Assembly (NCBI GenBank): GCA_036925085.1
Contig: JAUPFP010000004.1
Span: forward strand, 8,406,938 to 8,470,937
Reading direction: 5' to 3'
DNA: 64,000 nt
Source: Brachycybe producta
Lineage: Eukaryota; Arthropoda; Diplopoda; Playtdesmida; Andrognathidae
Shown here: positions 1-10,240 of the stretch, piece by piece
How the letters are laid out: every line of letters begins with the position of its first letter
Position numbering within the stretch: the first letter of the stretch is position 1
Program-made: the position numbers and the translations under genes
The notes under the pieces: generated by a model
What the model was told of the DNA's origin: nothing
Databases searched by the model: none
The model's input: only the letters and a program-made list of their open reading frames with translations

Positions 1-480
1 TCCCTGTCAAACTCCCTATATTCCAGGTGCCAAACCTAAGTTTAGTACCTCCACTTCTACCACTACTTCCAAGACCTCCTTGTTGTTGATGCTGGACTCG
101 CTTCTTTAGCCCCACCCGTCCACTGTGGGGTAGCCCTTGCCAATTTCTCACAGCCACCGGGTGTTGCAGCTGCGCGTCGCTTATGGCGGGGGACGCCCTA
201 GCCATATTCGGAATACTATTTCGAACCAACATATGTTTTGGCAAATCTTTACAACCGGCTGCCAACCTGACGTCGACCCTCTACTTTTGCACCCGTGCTA
301 GGGGGACCGGCAATGGCGTGGTTTGGTTTTGGTCTGCCCTGAGTATTTTATGCCCTCAGTACCCTCCATATCTGGCGGGCATTCCCCTATCCGCCGTCCT
401 GACCGTACATCGGTTCCTACCATAGTTCCATGAACAACGGTCCATATCCCATGGTGGTTCCTTACATATTTGGTGGAGGC
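1..480. repeat. Retroelement leader/LTR-like sequence related to the 37 kb tandem-array region
   Basis: No convincing coding sequence. Around 420-455 there is a run of the form 'catagttcc...tgaacaacggtccat' which resembles the repeating core of the 72-bp array at 37075-37745 ('agttccacggacaaaagtcc'). This suggests 1-480 is the leader or LTR portion of a related LTR element whose gag remnant follows at 646. The frame at 183-425 has no recognisable protein features and is not called. Confidence 0.35.
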
Positions 481-645
481 TCTGGGTAGTTGAACAATTT
501 GTTATTCCCTAAGCACGAAAATCGTGTTGAAAAACATGCAGCAGAGAATAATCGACGTCAGAAATGACTAGTCTTCAGAAACTACTCAAAGACCTGAGGG
601 ACCTCGAGAGATTGAGGGAGACGTCAGTAAAAGAAAACTGCTGCA

Positions 646-1791
646 TTGAAGATCATCAGGAGACAGCGGACCCAAATGGAGGAGGCCGGAGAAGAAAAGG
701 AAATACCTCTACCCACTCCAGTTGTTGCCAAACCTGAGGTGCAGTCCAACGATGGGAGCAAGACGCCAGAGGAAGGCGACCTGAAATACGTTGGCGACGA
801 GAACATCCTCCTATACATTGAAGAATTCGAAGACAATGCTACTGCACATAACTGGAACTCCCTACAGCGATGCAGTCACTTCACAGGGCTCCTAAGGAAG
901 TGTGCAATAAAATGGCTTACACACTTCCGCTCTGCTTCTGAGGGACAAGAAATCACCTGGTCGATTATAAAGGAGGGAATCATCGCCAAATTACCTCTAC
1001 CGAACCAAAAAGTCCGCATGACTCGAGTTGATTGGGAGGCGTCAGCAAGACCACGAAACTTTCAGGGTCTATGATGAAAAATATGCAGAAATGTATTGGA
1101 GGATTCACCCAAATGACGATGAATCTTTGCTGATAGCTACGCTTCGAAAGAGTCTGCTACCAGCACTTCAAAAACATCTGTATGGGGCACCAAAGGATCG
1201 GTATCACGAGTTGATCCGCTTCACTACTCAAACTGAAGGTGAACTCGTTGATGAAAAGGAATTGATTTACAAGGCATCGCCAGTCAAGTCAAGCAAATCA
1301 ACAGTCAACCTAAAACATCAAGCGGACAAGACAAGAAGTCGAACCCGCCTAAAAAGGTTGACAACCAAGGACCGAAACGGACAGACAAGGAACATCAAAA
1401 CAGACAGAGAACTCCTTGGAATAAAAACCAGGGGCTGCTCATCTGCTACCGATGCTGGGAGTCGGGCCACATGGGTTGTGACTGCCCAAATCCTGCCAGA
1501 CCAAAACCGGAACAAAGAAGGAGTGTTGCTGCAGCTACACCGATACCTGAAACTGTCGAAGTTTATGAAGTTTGCGTCCTGCCGAATGGTATGAAAATGG
1601 TGCCTGTTCACATAAATGGAGTGACACTATTTTCATTTGGAAAATCTAACGGAGGAGGCTTTAAACTTCTAAGGGCGCCACTCAGCCCCAAAGTAGTGAT
1701 GCCCAAAACCGAAACGATTAAGGAACAGGATAACGAAAAAAACAACATGAACTTGGAGAGTCATCAGGGAGTCCAAGCAACAATTCGGTGA
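646..1791 (+). pseudogene. Gag-like retrotransposon frame, frameshifted, with CCHC zinc knuckle
   Basis: Gag-like protein remnant. The first part (646 to about 1040, frame 1) has an acidic start followed by a helical stretch (SLQRCSHFTGLLRKCAIKWL) of the kind seen in retrotransposon gag domains. The reading continues in frame 2 from about 1028 (YDEKYAEMYWRIHPNDDESL), then returns to frame 1 by about 1436, where a zinc knuckle is visible (CYRCWESGHMGCDC, Cys-X2-Cys-X4-His-X4-Cys, 1444-1485). A Lys/Arg-rich linker precedes the knuckle. At least two frameshifts are needed, so it cannot make an intact Gag. No protease or reverse transcriptase is recognisable downstream. The knuckle-terminated layout fits an LTR retrotransposon, but the clade cannot be told. 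Confidence 0.6.
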
Positions 1792-2061
1792 CAAAACGAA
1801 GTCTACGAGCTGTCACGCATTATGTGCATCGAGGTTTGACAGCACGGATCTCTAGGGAAACCCAAAGACCTGTGCCAAGATGACCGACATATGGCGGCAG
1901 CAAAGAAACAAAAGGGAAGCCAAATTACAGTCTGACAAGAAGCCTCAACAAGACTGACAACGAAAAAGGGAATTGCAGTTGGAATCGAAGGTCGTATCAT
2001 CCATAAGGAGGTCAACTCAAGAAACAACTGTAAAGTGGGGCCGTGAAGACATTAATGGAAA

Positions 2062-2652
2062 ATGTCGAAACCCTTCAAGGAACAGGAGTTAGTGAAAAGG
2101 GAAGTAGCTGCTCCTGTAAAGAAACAGGAGTTAGTGAAAAGAGAAGTAACTGCTCCTGTAAAGGAACAAAATGGGAACTTTGCAACTGGTCTCATAAGTT
2201 GTATCTATGGGGGATACCAGCCAACGGTGCCACTGCAAAGTGGGCTCATCGAAACATCTAAAGTGGATGTCGTGATGCAGTCCATAGGAAATCAGGTTGC
2301 AGTGAAGCTAGGAGTAATTGCTCCTGAAGAAGAGTTCCATCTTCAAGGGGACGAGATGCCTCGAAACGAAAAAAAGGATAAGTTCCAAGGTGGAACAAAA
2401 AAGGAGCATCTTTTTAGGGCAGATGTGAAAACGGAAAAGTGTCAGGGTGGTACTAAAGATGATCAGGGTGGTCATCAAAAACGAAAAGAAAATGAGGACA
2501 GGGTGTCCAAAAAGGAATTAAGGAAAAAGACACGCGGGATGGGAGAGATGTCTACAGCCTCCCGTGTGCAAACACGGGTAGGAATTTCGTTTGAGAACGT
2601 TAAAACTCAATCGACTCCTAAAAAGGAACAATGTGACATTAAAAAACGATGA
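2062..2652 (+). pseudogene. Charged, internally repetitive frame of unknown function in a degenerate retroelement
   Basis: Open frame of about 196 codons that is very Lys/Glu/Gln-rich. It begins with two near-identical copies of a short unit (ELVKREVAAPVK and ELVKREVTAPVK) and later shows FQGGTKKE/CQGGTKDDQGG repeats. I do not recognise it. It lies downstream of the gag-like frames in the same orientation and is probably a decayed part of the same element. Composition alone cannot prove it is translated. Confidence 0.25.
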
Positions 2653-2780
2653 AATAACGTCCAAATTATGTAAAGGGGAAGCTAAAGTTCAAAATTGCCG
2701 CTATACGGAGTGCTGCCTGGTGGGAGAAAAAGGCAAAAGAGACTTTTTCGATAAAAGCTCTTCCCACTTCCGGCCGGAAA

Positions 2781-4645
2781 TTGGATTTGCAAGCCCCACA
2801 GGATCACGTGAGAAGCCAACCGCCATTTTGGACGCCACTTCAAATTGTGATTCTGCAAAGAATAGTCGCACTGCAATTTTTCGGAAAACAAAAAGTGGCA
2901 ACATCTGAATTAGGAAGAATCGAAAAGAGGATGGCTGAGTCTACAGATAAAGGAACACTAGAAGTGAGGGAAACAGCGGAATTGGAGCTGTTTATGGAAA
3001 CCGGCGAAATGATGCCGGAATGGCTAAAACTTCTGTTTGAGGAAGAAGACGACGAACACATCATCGCTGCGGGGATTCTTTCCGGCAGCAATGCCGTGCC
3101 TTCAACTCCTGTAAAAGAAAAAGCTTCGGGGTCTTCCAAGACCAAGAAAAAAAAGAATCCAGAGGGTGAAACCATTAATTTTGTACCATTAATTCGTTCT
3201 CCTCCAGAGCCTCGTAGGAACATCAATCCAGAACCCGAGATCATCAACGAAGGGCCCGCAAGGGACCCAACATTACAATTTCAAGGCCACCGGAAGAACT
3301 GGCTACTCCACCTGGGAGTCTGCTTGATGGGTGTCTGCCAGCGGAGCTAGGGGCTCTCGTAGGAGTGGTCACACCAAAGAAGAAAGGAACGCAGACAAAA
3401 GAGCAATGTGGGATTGGATTGACGGGTAGAACAGGGAACTAGCCTCTCGGGGACAGTCCCTTATCAAGGTGCTAGAGGTCGGAACAGCTATTCCAAAGCG
3501 GATAACGTCGAGGGAAGTTTCCCCATCCAACAGTTGGGTTACTGTAGATCCACCAGTCATGAGAGGGTACATTCATCGACCTAATCAACAACTAATTTTG
3601 CCTGGAGCAATGGAGAGGGTCTCCATCGCTTCTAAAATTGTAGATCCGAGGAGAGGCTCATCCACCAGCGGTGAGCAATCCCACTCGCCCACCAGGAAAA
3701 AGTTGGCTACCGAAAGACCAAGGGACCCTAGACACCAAGAAAACGTCGAGTCGGCCCCAGGAGGAACCGTCACGAAGAACCAAACCAAGGGACCAACCAA
3801 GAAGTCAAAACAGCACACATCCAGCGAAGTCGTCATCCACATGTACCTGGAGAGGCCAGGAAAGGACAAGGTGCTACTGAGAGGAGGAGATGGCGTAGAG
3901 ACCAGATCTTCGCAGGAGAATGCGGCCATCCAAGCAAACCGACGCGATCCCGAAGATCTCTCCACCTCCACCTCTTCAACAATGGCCCAAGGACCGACCG
4001 GATATGTCAGATGGGAAGCTGCCTGACCAACAGCAATTTCGGCTCCTAAGGAACGGTTTGGTATCTTTTGGGCGTCGCTGGGAAAGGAATGTCTTTAGGT
4101 ATTTAGGCTTCTTTCAGAGCGACGAGGGAATTAAAGAGGATCGACTCCATCTGCGATTGGACCGGCCCTGGACAGCGGCGGTCATACAAGTTCTGGATCA
4201 TTGGCCCGTCATCATTCTTCATAACAATGCCGAGCCAGAGCCCTTCAACTCATCTACCCGCAGCCATGGTTGCCACCTTAATTCCCAGCAGTCGAGGACA
4301 CTGGAACATGGTTCACCAGTGACTAAAGGAGCAAGATGGAAATGCACATCTGGCGACACAACAACTGGATTATATGGAATCCATCATTTTGGGAGCAATC
4401 CCACAGCCGCAGGTCATTCCCCTCAGGATGCTAGACGATCTCAACATCCTATCGACGGTGGCAGAACCCAGAGTCAGGGATCAACAGGGACATCTGGAGC
4501 CGGACCACTAGGAGAAAAACCAGGACCAAAAAAAATGGATCGGCGAGGACCACTTCCAATCCACGCCGAGAAACCAGAGGAACGAGGCAGCGGAGAGGTA
4601 ATTTTCAAAATTGTTTTAATTTTATTTTTTGGGAGTGAAAATTAA
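2781..4645 (+). pseudogene. Run of low-complexity open frames, probably decayed retroelement coding sequence
   Basis: Three overlapping + strand frames (2781-3350, 3469-4026, 3920-4645) are rich in Pro, Ser, Lys and Glu. The first holds an acidic helix region (ELELFMETGEMMPEWLKLLF) followed by a Lys-rich tract and a proline-rich tract. None shows reverse transcriptase, integrase, protease or other recognisable motifs. They sit between the gag-like remnant and a T-rich tract, all on the + strand. I list them as one decayed region and assign no function. Confidence 0.25.
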
Positions 4646-5270
4646 AATTTTTAAATTTATCATGTCTCCTTGGGGGTTAAAACTCATTTTAATTTTGGAC
4701 AATAGAAAGCTAATTTGGGACAAAATTAATTTCTTCTAAACCGTTTTTTAGGGTTAAAAAGGATTTTAACTGTTTCTCTTGTCTTTTTTGTCAAATTTAA
4801 AAAAGAAGGGTTTTCTTTCGACTTTTGTATTTTTAGTCAGGGTTTTGGGAGGGAAGTTTAATTTTACTTTTAAAATTAGTCTTCTTTGGTACATTTTCTT
4901 TTTTAAAAAAAAATCCAGGGGTTTTTATTTGAGTATTTATCTTTTTGAAGATGTTGTTTATTTTTTTTTAATTTTTGATAATTCTTACTTAGTGTTCTAG
5001 TCGAACCAAATTTAATGGGAAATTCAAATAAAAATTGATTTTTCGGGTTTTGGGGATTTTCAATGGGGAAAATCGGTTCTCAATCAATTAATGGGTGATA
5101 TTAAAACCTATGATATTTTGCATGTAAGTTATTTTATTTTGTGGTTTTTAATATTTTATTGTTATTGTAATGTAAAGTGGAAATTTTGCGAAAGGGTTTT
5201 GCAACTTTGACTTAATGCGGCTGCTTACCAGGGTGAAGTTCGGGGACGAACTTCAGGCTTAGTTAGGGGT
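4646..5270. other. T-rich, gene-free stretch
   Basis: Long T runs and AT-rich sequence with no credible coding frame. The apparent peptide at 4779-5000 is translated poly-T. Confidence 0.6.
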
Positions 5271-5274
5271 GAAA

Positions 5275-5493
5275 CGATAAGTCCGGAAGCAATCCTGGCT
5301 TGCTACGTTTTTTGTGGATCGTTTCTTTTATTTTGGATTGGCAGAGGTTTGACCCAGTTTTATCAGATGACGATACCAATATCCTGCCTTGGGTCACGAT
5401 TTGTGTCTTGGGTCCTTTTTCCTCCCAGTCCCACCCCTTAATACAAAAAGATCGTCCTGATAAGCCGTAGCATTAAGTCAATGGGGTTGTTGA
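5275..5493 (+). repeat. Interspersed repeat, copy 1 (second copy at 63570-63810)
   Basis: Shares an ordered set of blocks with 63570-63810: 'gataag..c.gg.a.caatcctggct', then 'ccca.tt.ta', 'gatgacgataccaatatcct', 'cctttcctcccaatcccacc', 'cttaatacaaaaa.atcgtc', 'agcattaagtc.atgggg'. Both copies are on the + strand. The second is followed by the start of a Gypsy-type LTR. It is probably part of the 3' region or a SINE-like tail of a mobile element. Confidence 0.65.
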
Positions 5494-5740
5494 ATGTTGA
5501 ATGTTCTGACATAGCCATCAACTCGAATTGACAGTCCAGGTGTAAACCCGGATCACCAGCTTTTAACGGGTGAAAGCCCGAAGGGTAGCAGACAGCTAAA
5601 AGATCCATTTTTACTGTAAAAGTTCAACAAGGAAGAACTTGTGAGGAAAAGGAAAAGGGATTAATTTGTTCCCTTCCTCCCGAACCAGGATAAAATAAGC
5701 GGCTTAGCCAACCACTTTTTGGTATATTTTATCACCCACA

Positions 5741-6044
5741 AAGGTGGGTGACTGAAATTGAAATGAAAGGAATAAAAAAAGAAACAATGAAATGCTCATT
5801 TTCTCTTTCAAATATAAAAAGGGGAGGAAATAATAGTAGCAAAATTAAACTAGAATTTATCACAGGCAACTGTGCCCAGCATTAGAATTTCTTTTCCTCC
5901 GCCCTTTTACGCACGTCATCAATTTCTAATTGGGTTTGTTACTTGGTCTGACGTCATAAAAGAGTGGAGGAAAAAAAATTCTAATGTTGGGCGCAATTGC
6001 CTGTGAATTTTGCTGCCGTCATTTATGACGGGTTACCCCACTAG
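5741..6044 (+). mobile_element. Helitron-like element (5'-truncated) carrying an internal inverted-repeat MITE
   Basis: The right end has the Helitron 3' signature: a GC-rich hairpin (gccgtcatttatgacggg, about 6014-6031), eight bases, then CTAG at 6041-6044 followed by T. Upstream are the family segments 'tgactgaaattgaaatgaaa' and 'ctcattttctctttcaaata' also found in the copy at 49910-50418. A palindromic MITE (about 5861-6008) lies inside at the same position as in that copy. It encodes no Rep/helicase and would be non-autonomous. Confidence 0.65.
5880..5990. mobile_element. Palindromic MITE inside a Helitron-like element
   Basis: Imperfect inverted repeat with arms starting 'attagaatttcttttcctcc' and ending 'ggagg...aaattctaat', with 'ggtctgacgtcataaaa' near the centre. 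It is closely similar to 50257-50360, which sits at the same place in another copy of the host element. It is also related to the longer MITEs at 19532-19735 and 44687-44893 (shared 'gtctgacgtca' and 'caatttctaattgg' blocks). Confidence 0.6.
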
Positions 6045-6793
6045 TATAAAAATAACAGAACATAGAAAGGAATAAATTTACGTTTTTAAAAAATCGATAT
6101 TTCATATATCGGATCACTCTAAAATTTGAATCTTTCCAGATTCATCATCATAAAGTGTACGTAATTTTAGGACTGATGACATTTTGTTGTAGGTGGCCCC
6201 GTTTTAGAGTTGTTCGACCCACAAAAATGTATGGCCGAAAACTCAAAATTTGTTTAAAAAAATAACCCCAGGGAAAAATTTTCTGATTTTACGTCAGGAG
6301 CATCATATTGTTCCACTGAATCAAATAAAAACACTCCATGTCTTTATTTCATTCCGTTCTTGAGTTGTTCGGCCAACAAACTCGGGCATCCAGACATCCT
6401 TTTTTGCATGATCCTATATACCTTCATTGCTCTAAAGAGCAATGGAGGTCACAAATTGAGATAAAAAGACGAATTCAATTATGATGTTTTAATAAAGCTC
6501 AAAGTACTATTTACTGCCTCAATGGCTTCTTTTGAAAACGAATGTTTCAGTCAATTACTAAAGCTATGACATTAACACTTTTGCACGTGTCATGAAGACG
6601 TGTAAATTTCAAATTATTTTCCAACAAACATAGGCATTTTTAAATGAAGCAAAAGCGAACAGTTATATTAACTAAATTGTCTACATTAATGCAGTTCCAA
6701 AATAACGAAACTAGAATACAAAATCAGTGACAATGAACAATTAATTTCATTTAGCACAAATATGCACATAAAATAAAAAAATTAATTGTAAAC
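6045..6793. other. AT-rich interval without recognisable genes
   Basis: No credible reading frame or repeat boundary was found between the Helitron-like end and the hAT-like element. Confidence 0.5.
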
Positions 6794-7547
6794 CAGGCCT
6801 GCACAACTCGGAGGATGTGGCTAATTGCCTAAACAAATTTGCAACGAGCCACAAGTGTAAGTTTGAGGGTGATACTTTATTAAAAGGTAACTAATTTAAC
6901 AAATCGTAATTAACTCCTTATTTCATAGAGGTGACCCTGGCGAGGAATGAAGGTTTCACTTGAAAATGATATGCATTTGTAAAAAAAAGCATAAAATTCA
7001 TGCAGACCCTGGCTTGGCGAACTCCCGGTTTGTATAAGTCATGTTTTGTCTCGGCTTTAATAGGGTTCCAACCACAGAATAATTATATTTTTCATCCTGA
7101 AAAAACACTGAAATTACTGTAATTATGCAGTATAGCATATTTTTGAAGCTTTGTGAAATGCGAGCGCAGTGACCAAACAATTTTTTTTAATTAATTTTTA
7201 TAGAAATTCTGGTTAGCAAAGCAAGCCACAAAAATTAACAGCAAACATCATTTTAAAAGTATGAAAAACAGTGGCACACATATTTAATTTAAATTTAAAA
7301 TAAGAAATTTGGCTTTTAAAAGGGGGCAGGTGGTCCCTTGCCAGTATCTTTGGTCGCCGATGGGCTTCACCAAATACCGAAACATGTTATTTATGCCAGC
7401 AAACATGTAATAGCATATAACTCAACATTCACATACTTGTACATATTTTTTTAAAATTAAAAAAAAAATTTACAATTATTTCCAAATTTCGTTGTGGGCC
7501 ACACAGTATGACCCAGCAGTTCATACGCCATATGTTGTGCAGGCCTG
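6794..7547. mobile_element. hAT-like non-autonomous DNA transposon
   Basis: Terminal inverted repeats of 14 bp match perfectly: caggcctgcacaac at 6794-6807 and gttgtgcaggcctg at 7534-7547. The flanking 8 bp are ttgtaaac (6786-6793) and tcgtaaat (7548-7555), 6 of 8 identical, as expected for a decayed 8-bp hAT target duplication. The 754-bp interior has no transposase frame. Confidence 0.75.
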
Positions 7548-7609
7548 TCGTAAATAATTGAAATGCTACATTTATTTACATGCTGCTTATCAGCTCGAAC
7601 CCCGCGGCA

Positions 7610-8359
7610 TTATTTCTTAAAACCCTCTAGGACTTTGATCAGTTGCCTTGTTAACAATTTGTGCTGATCCATCAGCTGACGTTGAAGTGCCATGCGTTGT
7701 TCATGACGACGTTGAACTTCTGTACGATAAGCCTTAAACCAAGTGGGTTCGTCGTCCAGTTTACGCTTTCTTGATCTGTCAATAGCATCGATCCCATTCG
7801 TTCCAGGTACTCCATTCATCTGTAACGATGGATCAGCTTCATCTGTTGCTGAATTCGTCACATCTCCAGGCTCCAAAACTTCATCTGCAGGTCTCAAGCT
7901 CAAGATCTCTTCCATTTCTGACATATAAGGCCAGCGGCTGGTGGTACAACCCAAATTCATGACATCACTTTTTATACGTCTGTAGTTACGTTGGAGATTT
8001 TTCCATTTGCTTTCACATTGCTGACCAGTCACGCTCACTCCTTTTTCACGGATCGCGTGTGCAATAATTTCCCAAGCCTTACGTTTTTTAACGTTTGGAG
8101 AAAAAAACAACTCATAATTCTCTCTATACTGGTTAATCAGCATTTTGATTGTGCTTTTATTCCAGTGGAAAAAAGAGTCTTCAGACATGGCTGTTGTAAT
8201 GATAGATGTTGTTGTAGGTGTTGCAGAGGCCACCATGGTCTTCGGACCATGTTCTGCACAGTCACTTTGACCTTCGGCAGCTACAGTAGCAATTACTGCA
8301 AAATAATGAAAAACACGATTAATTGCCTGCACTTGGTAAAATGAACGAACGCTAAACAT
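7610..8359 (-). CDS. Myb/SANT-like (trihelix-type) DNA-binding protein
   Basis: Predicted nuclear DNA-binding protein of up to 249 aa. Residues about 64-154 form a Myb/SANT-like domain of the trihelix/MADF-like class, with spaced aromatics (FFHWNKSTIKMLINQY, then RKAWEIIAHAI) and a helix typical of the third repeat (QQCESKWKNLQRNYRRIKSD). A basic stretch at 196-200 (SRKRK) is a likely nuclear signal. Residues about 210-247 are a Gln/Arg/Leu-rich coiled coil that may mediate dimerisation. The start is uncertain. A splice acceptor (ttttgcag, exon starting at 8295 on the minus strand) lies within the 5' part of the frame, so the first 21 codons may be intronic, with Met42 or Met58 as possible starts. 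Such proteins occur both as host transcription factors and as the second protein of Harbinger transposons. No transposase or flanking TIRs support the latter here. Confidence 0.7.
   Translation of the reverse strand: MFSVRSFYQVQAINRVFHYFAVIATVAAEGQSDCAEHGPKTMVASATPTTTSIITTAMSEDSFFHWNKSTIKMLINQYRENYELFFSPNVKKRKAWEIIAHAIREKGVSVTGQQCESKWKNLQRNYRRIKSDVMNLGCTTSRWPYMSEMEEILSLRPADEVLEPGDVTNSATDEADPSLQMNGVPGTNGIDAIDRSRKRKLDDEPTWFKAYRTEVQRRHEQRMALQRQLMDQHKLLTRQLIKVLEGFKK
8295..8304 (-). promoter_or_regulatory. Possible 3' splice site in the Myb/SANT gene
   Basis: On the minus strand, 'attattttgcag' precedes the exon beginning at 8295. If used, it would replace the N-terminal 21 codons of the open frame with an upstream exon that I could not identify. 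Confidence 0.4.
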
Positions 8360-8611
8360 ACAAAAAACAGTTAATTTTTAAAAAAAAAAATAATTTTTAC
8401 TTCAACGCAACATATACAAAAATTTTCCGTTACATTTCTAATCCGAATGGAATTTTCGATTCCTTAAAAATGGTTGACACTCATACATTTACATTTGTCA
8501 AACTTACAATTACCCTGAACCACCATTTCACATTTGAACCCTCTCTCACCTCTCTCTATTTCTGGGGAGCACACAAAAAGGTTATGTTCTGATGTCTATG
8601 ACAATTAATAT

Positions 8612-9009
8612 AGCCTCGTTTTCACGGCAATAGTTCTTTCGTGAGAGTAGCTGTCATGAAAGTTGCGATAGTTCACTCTCACGATAGCAGCTGTCTACAT
8701 GTCTCAAAGTAACGTGATAGTTCTGCCACGAGTGACGTTTAATAGCACAAAACACGCCACCAGTAAAGAAATGTGTTTCAGTCAATAAACAGTGTTGGCC
8801 TTCCCTCCAGAAGCCAAACTTCCCTACAAAGTGAATATTTCCCTACAAAGTGAATATTTCCCTACAAGTGGTCACTCAACAACTATTACTATTGCGACAG
8901 TACTATCAACTATCTAGTCAAACGAGATAGTGTCATAGTGCTATCACAACAGTGCGATAGTGACTATCATGTGGTCTGCACGATGATAGTTCATCGTGAA
9001 AACGAGACT
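8612..9009. mobile_element. Inverted-repeat (MITE-like) element of 398 bp
   Basis: Ends are inverted copies: agcctcgttttcacg (8612-8626) and cgtgaaaacgagact (8995-9009), 14 of 15 matching. The interior is rich in 'gatagt' and 'actatc' words in both orientations. No transposase. I could not define a target duplication. Confidence 0.55.
8822..8873. repeat. Short tandem repeat, 21-bp unit
   Basis: About 2.3 copies of tccctacaaagtgaatattt inside the inverted-repeat element at 8612-9009. Confidence 0.7.
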
Positions 9010-9673
9010 TTAGTCTTAACAAGTAAGCATTATTCAAAAGGCTATAAAAATAAAAACAGAAATGAACATTGCAATCAAAATACCTTTATTACCTGGCAAC
9101 AACATTCAAGATTTGTGGTTAGATTCGACAGGTGCTGCAGGACGACTTGGACGCAATGTTTAATGAAATTGATTTGTTTGAAAATATGGTCTCTACTTTC
9201 ACCACAATGTCAACAAACTGTATTTTGAACAAGAATTAATTAAAGTTGCCATCACTTCTAGAATAGTATCATCGCCAGGTAGTAACGTTTTTGGTTGCCA
9301 CACCTGTCACAGCCCGGTTTCCTTGCTTAAGGAAACAGCATCCCTTTGTGGATGCATTGGTGATAACAGACAAAATCCTGGTGGTGACCCGCTTAAACAG
9401 GCTGTAATGGCCTGTAGTCAACGCCATTTTGTGTCCAAATGTACATTTGATTTGCGGTCGGGGGCTCTGCTCCAGATACCGCCACATGTTTTAGTGTTCT
9501 GGCTTAGTGGCATTGTTTTATCTGTATTGTATAAATTGCTTTCTTTTTAGCTGACTAGGAGTTTGGTCAGCCTTCATATAAATAATATCAGTAAGTGCTT
9601 TAATAAATCTATATTTTTTTAAATCAACATCATGCCCTCGACTCTTGTTATTTGGGGTTTGAGTGCTTGGCGG
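9010..9673. other. Gene-free interval next to an LTR
   Basis: No recognisable gene. Small frames on both strands lack supporting features. The right part abuts the 3' end of the minus-strand LTR at 9674-10240. Confidence 0.4.
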
Positions 9674-10240
9674 TGTAACAATGTAGAGCTCTTGTTACGG
9701 GGCTCAGGTGTAGAATCTCTTAGTTCGAGCGGATACCGCTTTTCACTACGAGATTTAGTGTTATACAACCTGAGTCCAGACTGTTGCCAGGGTCGTTCTC
9801 CAAGATATTCCGTGGTATCGTCGATGCTGGAAAAGGAATCATGAACAGGCGAGATGAATGCAGACTGTCGAGTTACTTGCTTTATTACACACAATCATCA
9901 AAGTATAACAAAGTAGAGAAGAGTTATGGGTGTGGCATGCTTTGGCCACTGGATCATTGAATGAGTTGATTTACTTCATGTTTTCGATATCAAAGAATAG
10001 ACCCAGAATGTCTCGAAGCACGGCCTTTTATACCTAGGGCCTGTGTACACCTTTGCAGATGTACCCATGCCCCAGGGACCATGCTTCGACGGGTATCCAT
10101 CTGCCAATACCGGAACCAGGATATGTTTAAGAAGCTTTGGGGTTTCTGAGAGGGAGGGAAGAGACAGAAGTACGTCTCTTGGATCCCCAAGGACCCCCAG
10201 GCTAGGGGAAGGGCAGAAAGGTGAAATACAGGGTGTTACA
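9674..10240 (-). mobile_element. LTR of an LTR retrotransposon (family starting TGTAACACCC)
   Basis: On the minus strand it starts TGTAACACCCTGTATTTC at 10240 and ends CTACATTGTTACA at 9674, giving TG...CA ends and about 567 bp. It has a TATA box (TATAAAAG, minus strand near 10027) and an AATAAA signal (near 9890). A related LTR on the + strand starts at 16598 with the same TGTAACACCCTGTA. The 'gtgtacacctttgcagatgta' block before the TATA box resembles 'gtacacctcgcaggtgtaca' at the same place in that copy. No matching partner LTR or pol sequence was seen. Confidence 0.6.

Noticed and set aside
1318..2027. Minus-strand frames opposite the gag-like region
   Set aside because: No conserved features; antisense of the + strand gag-like frames.
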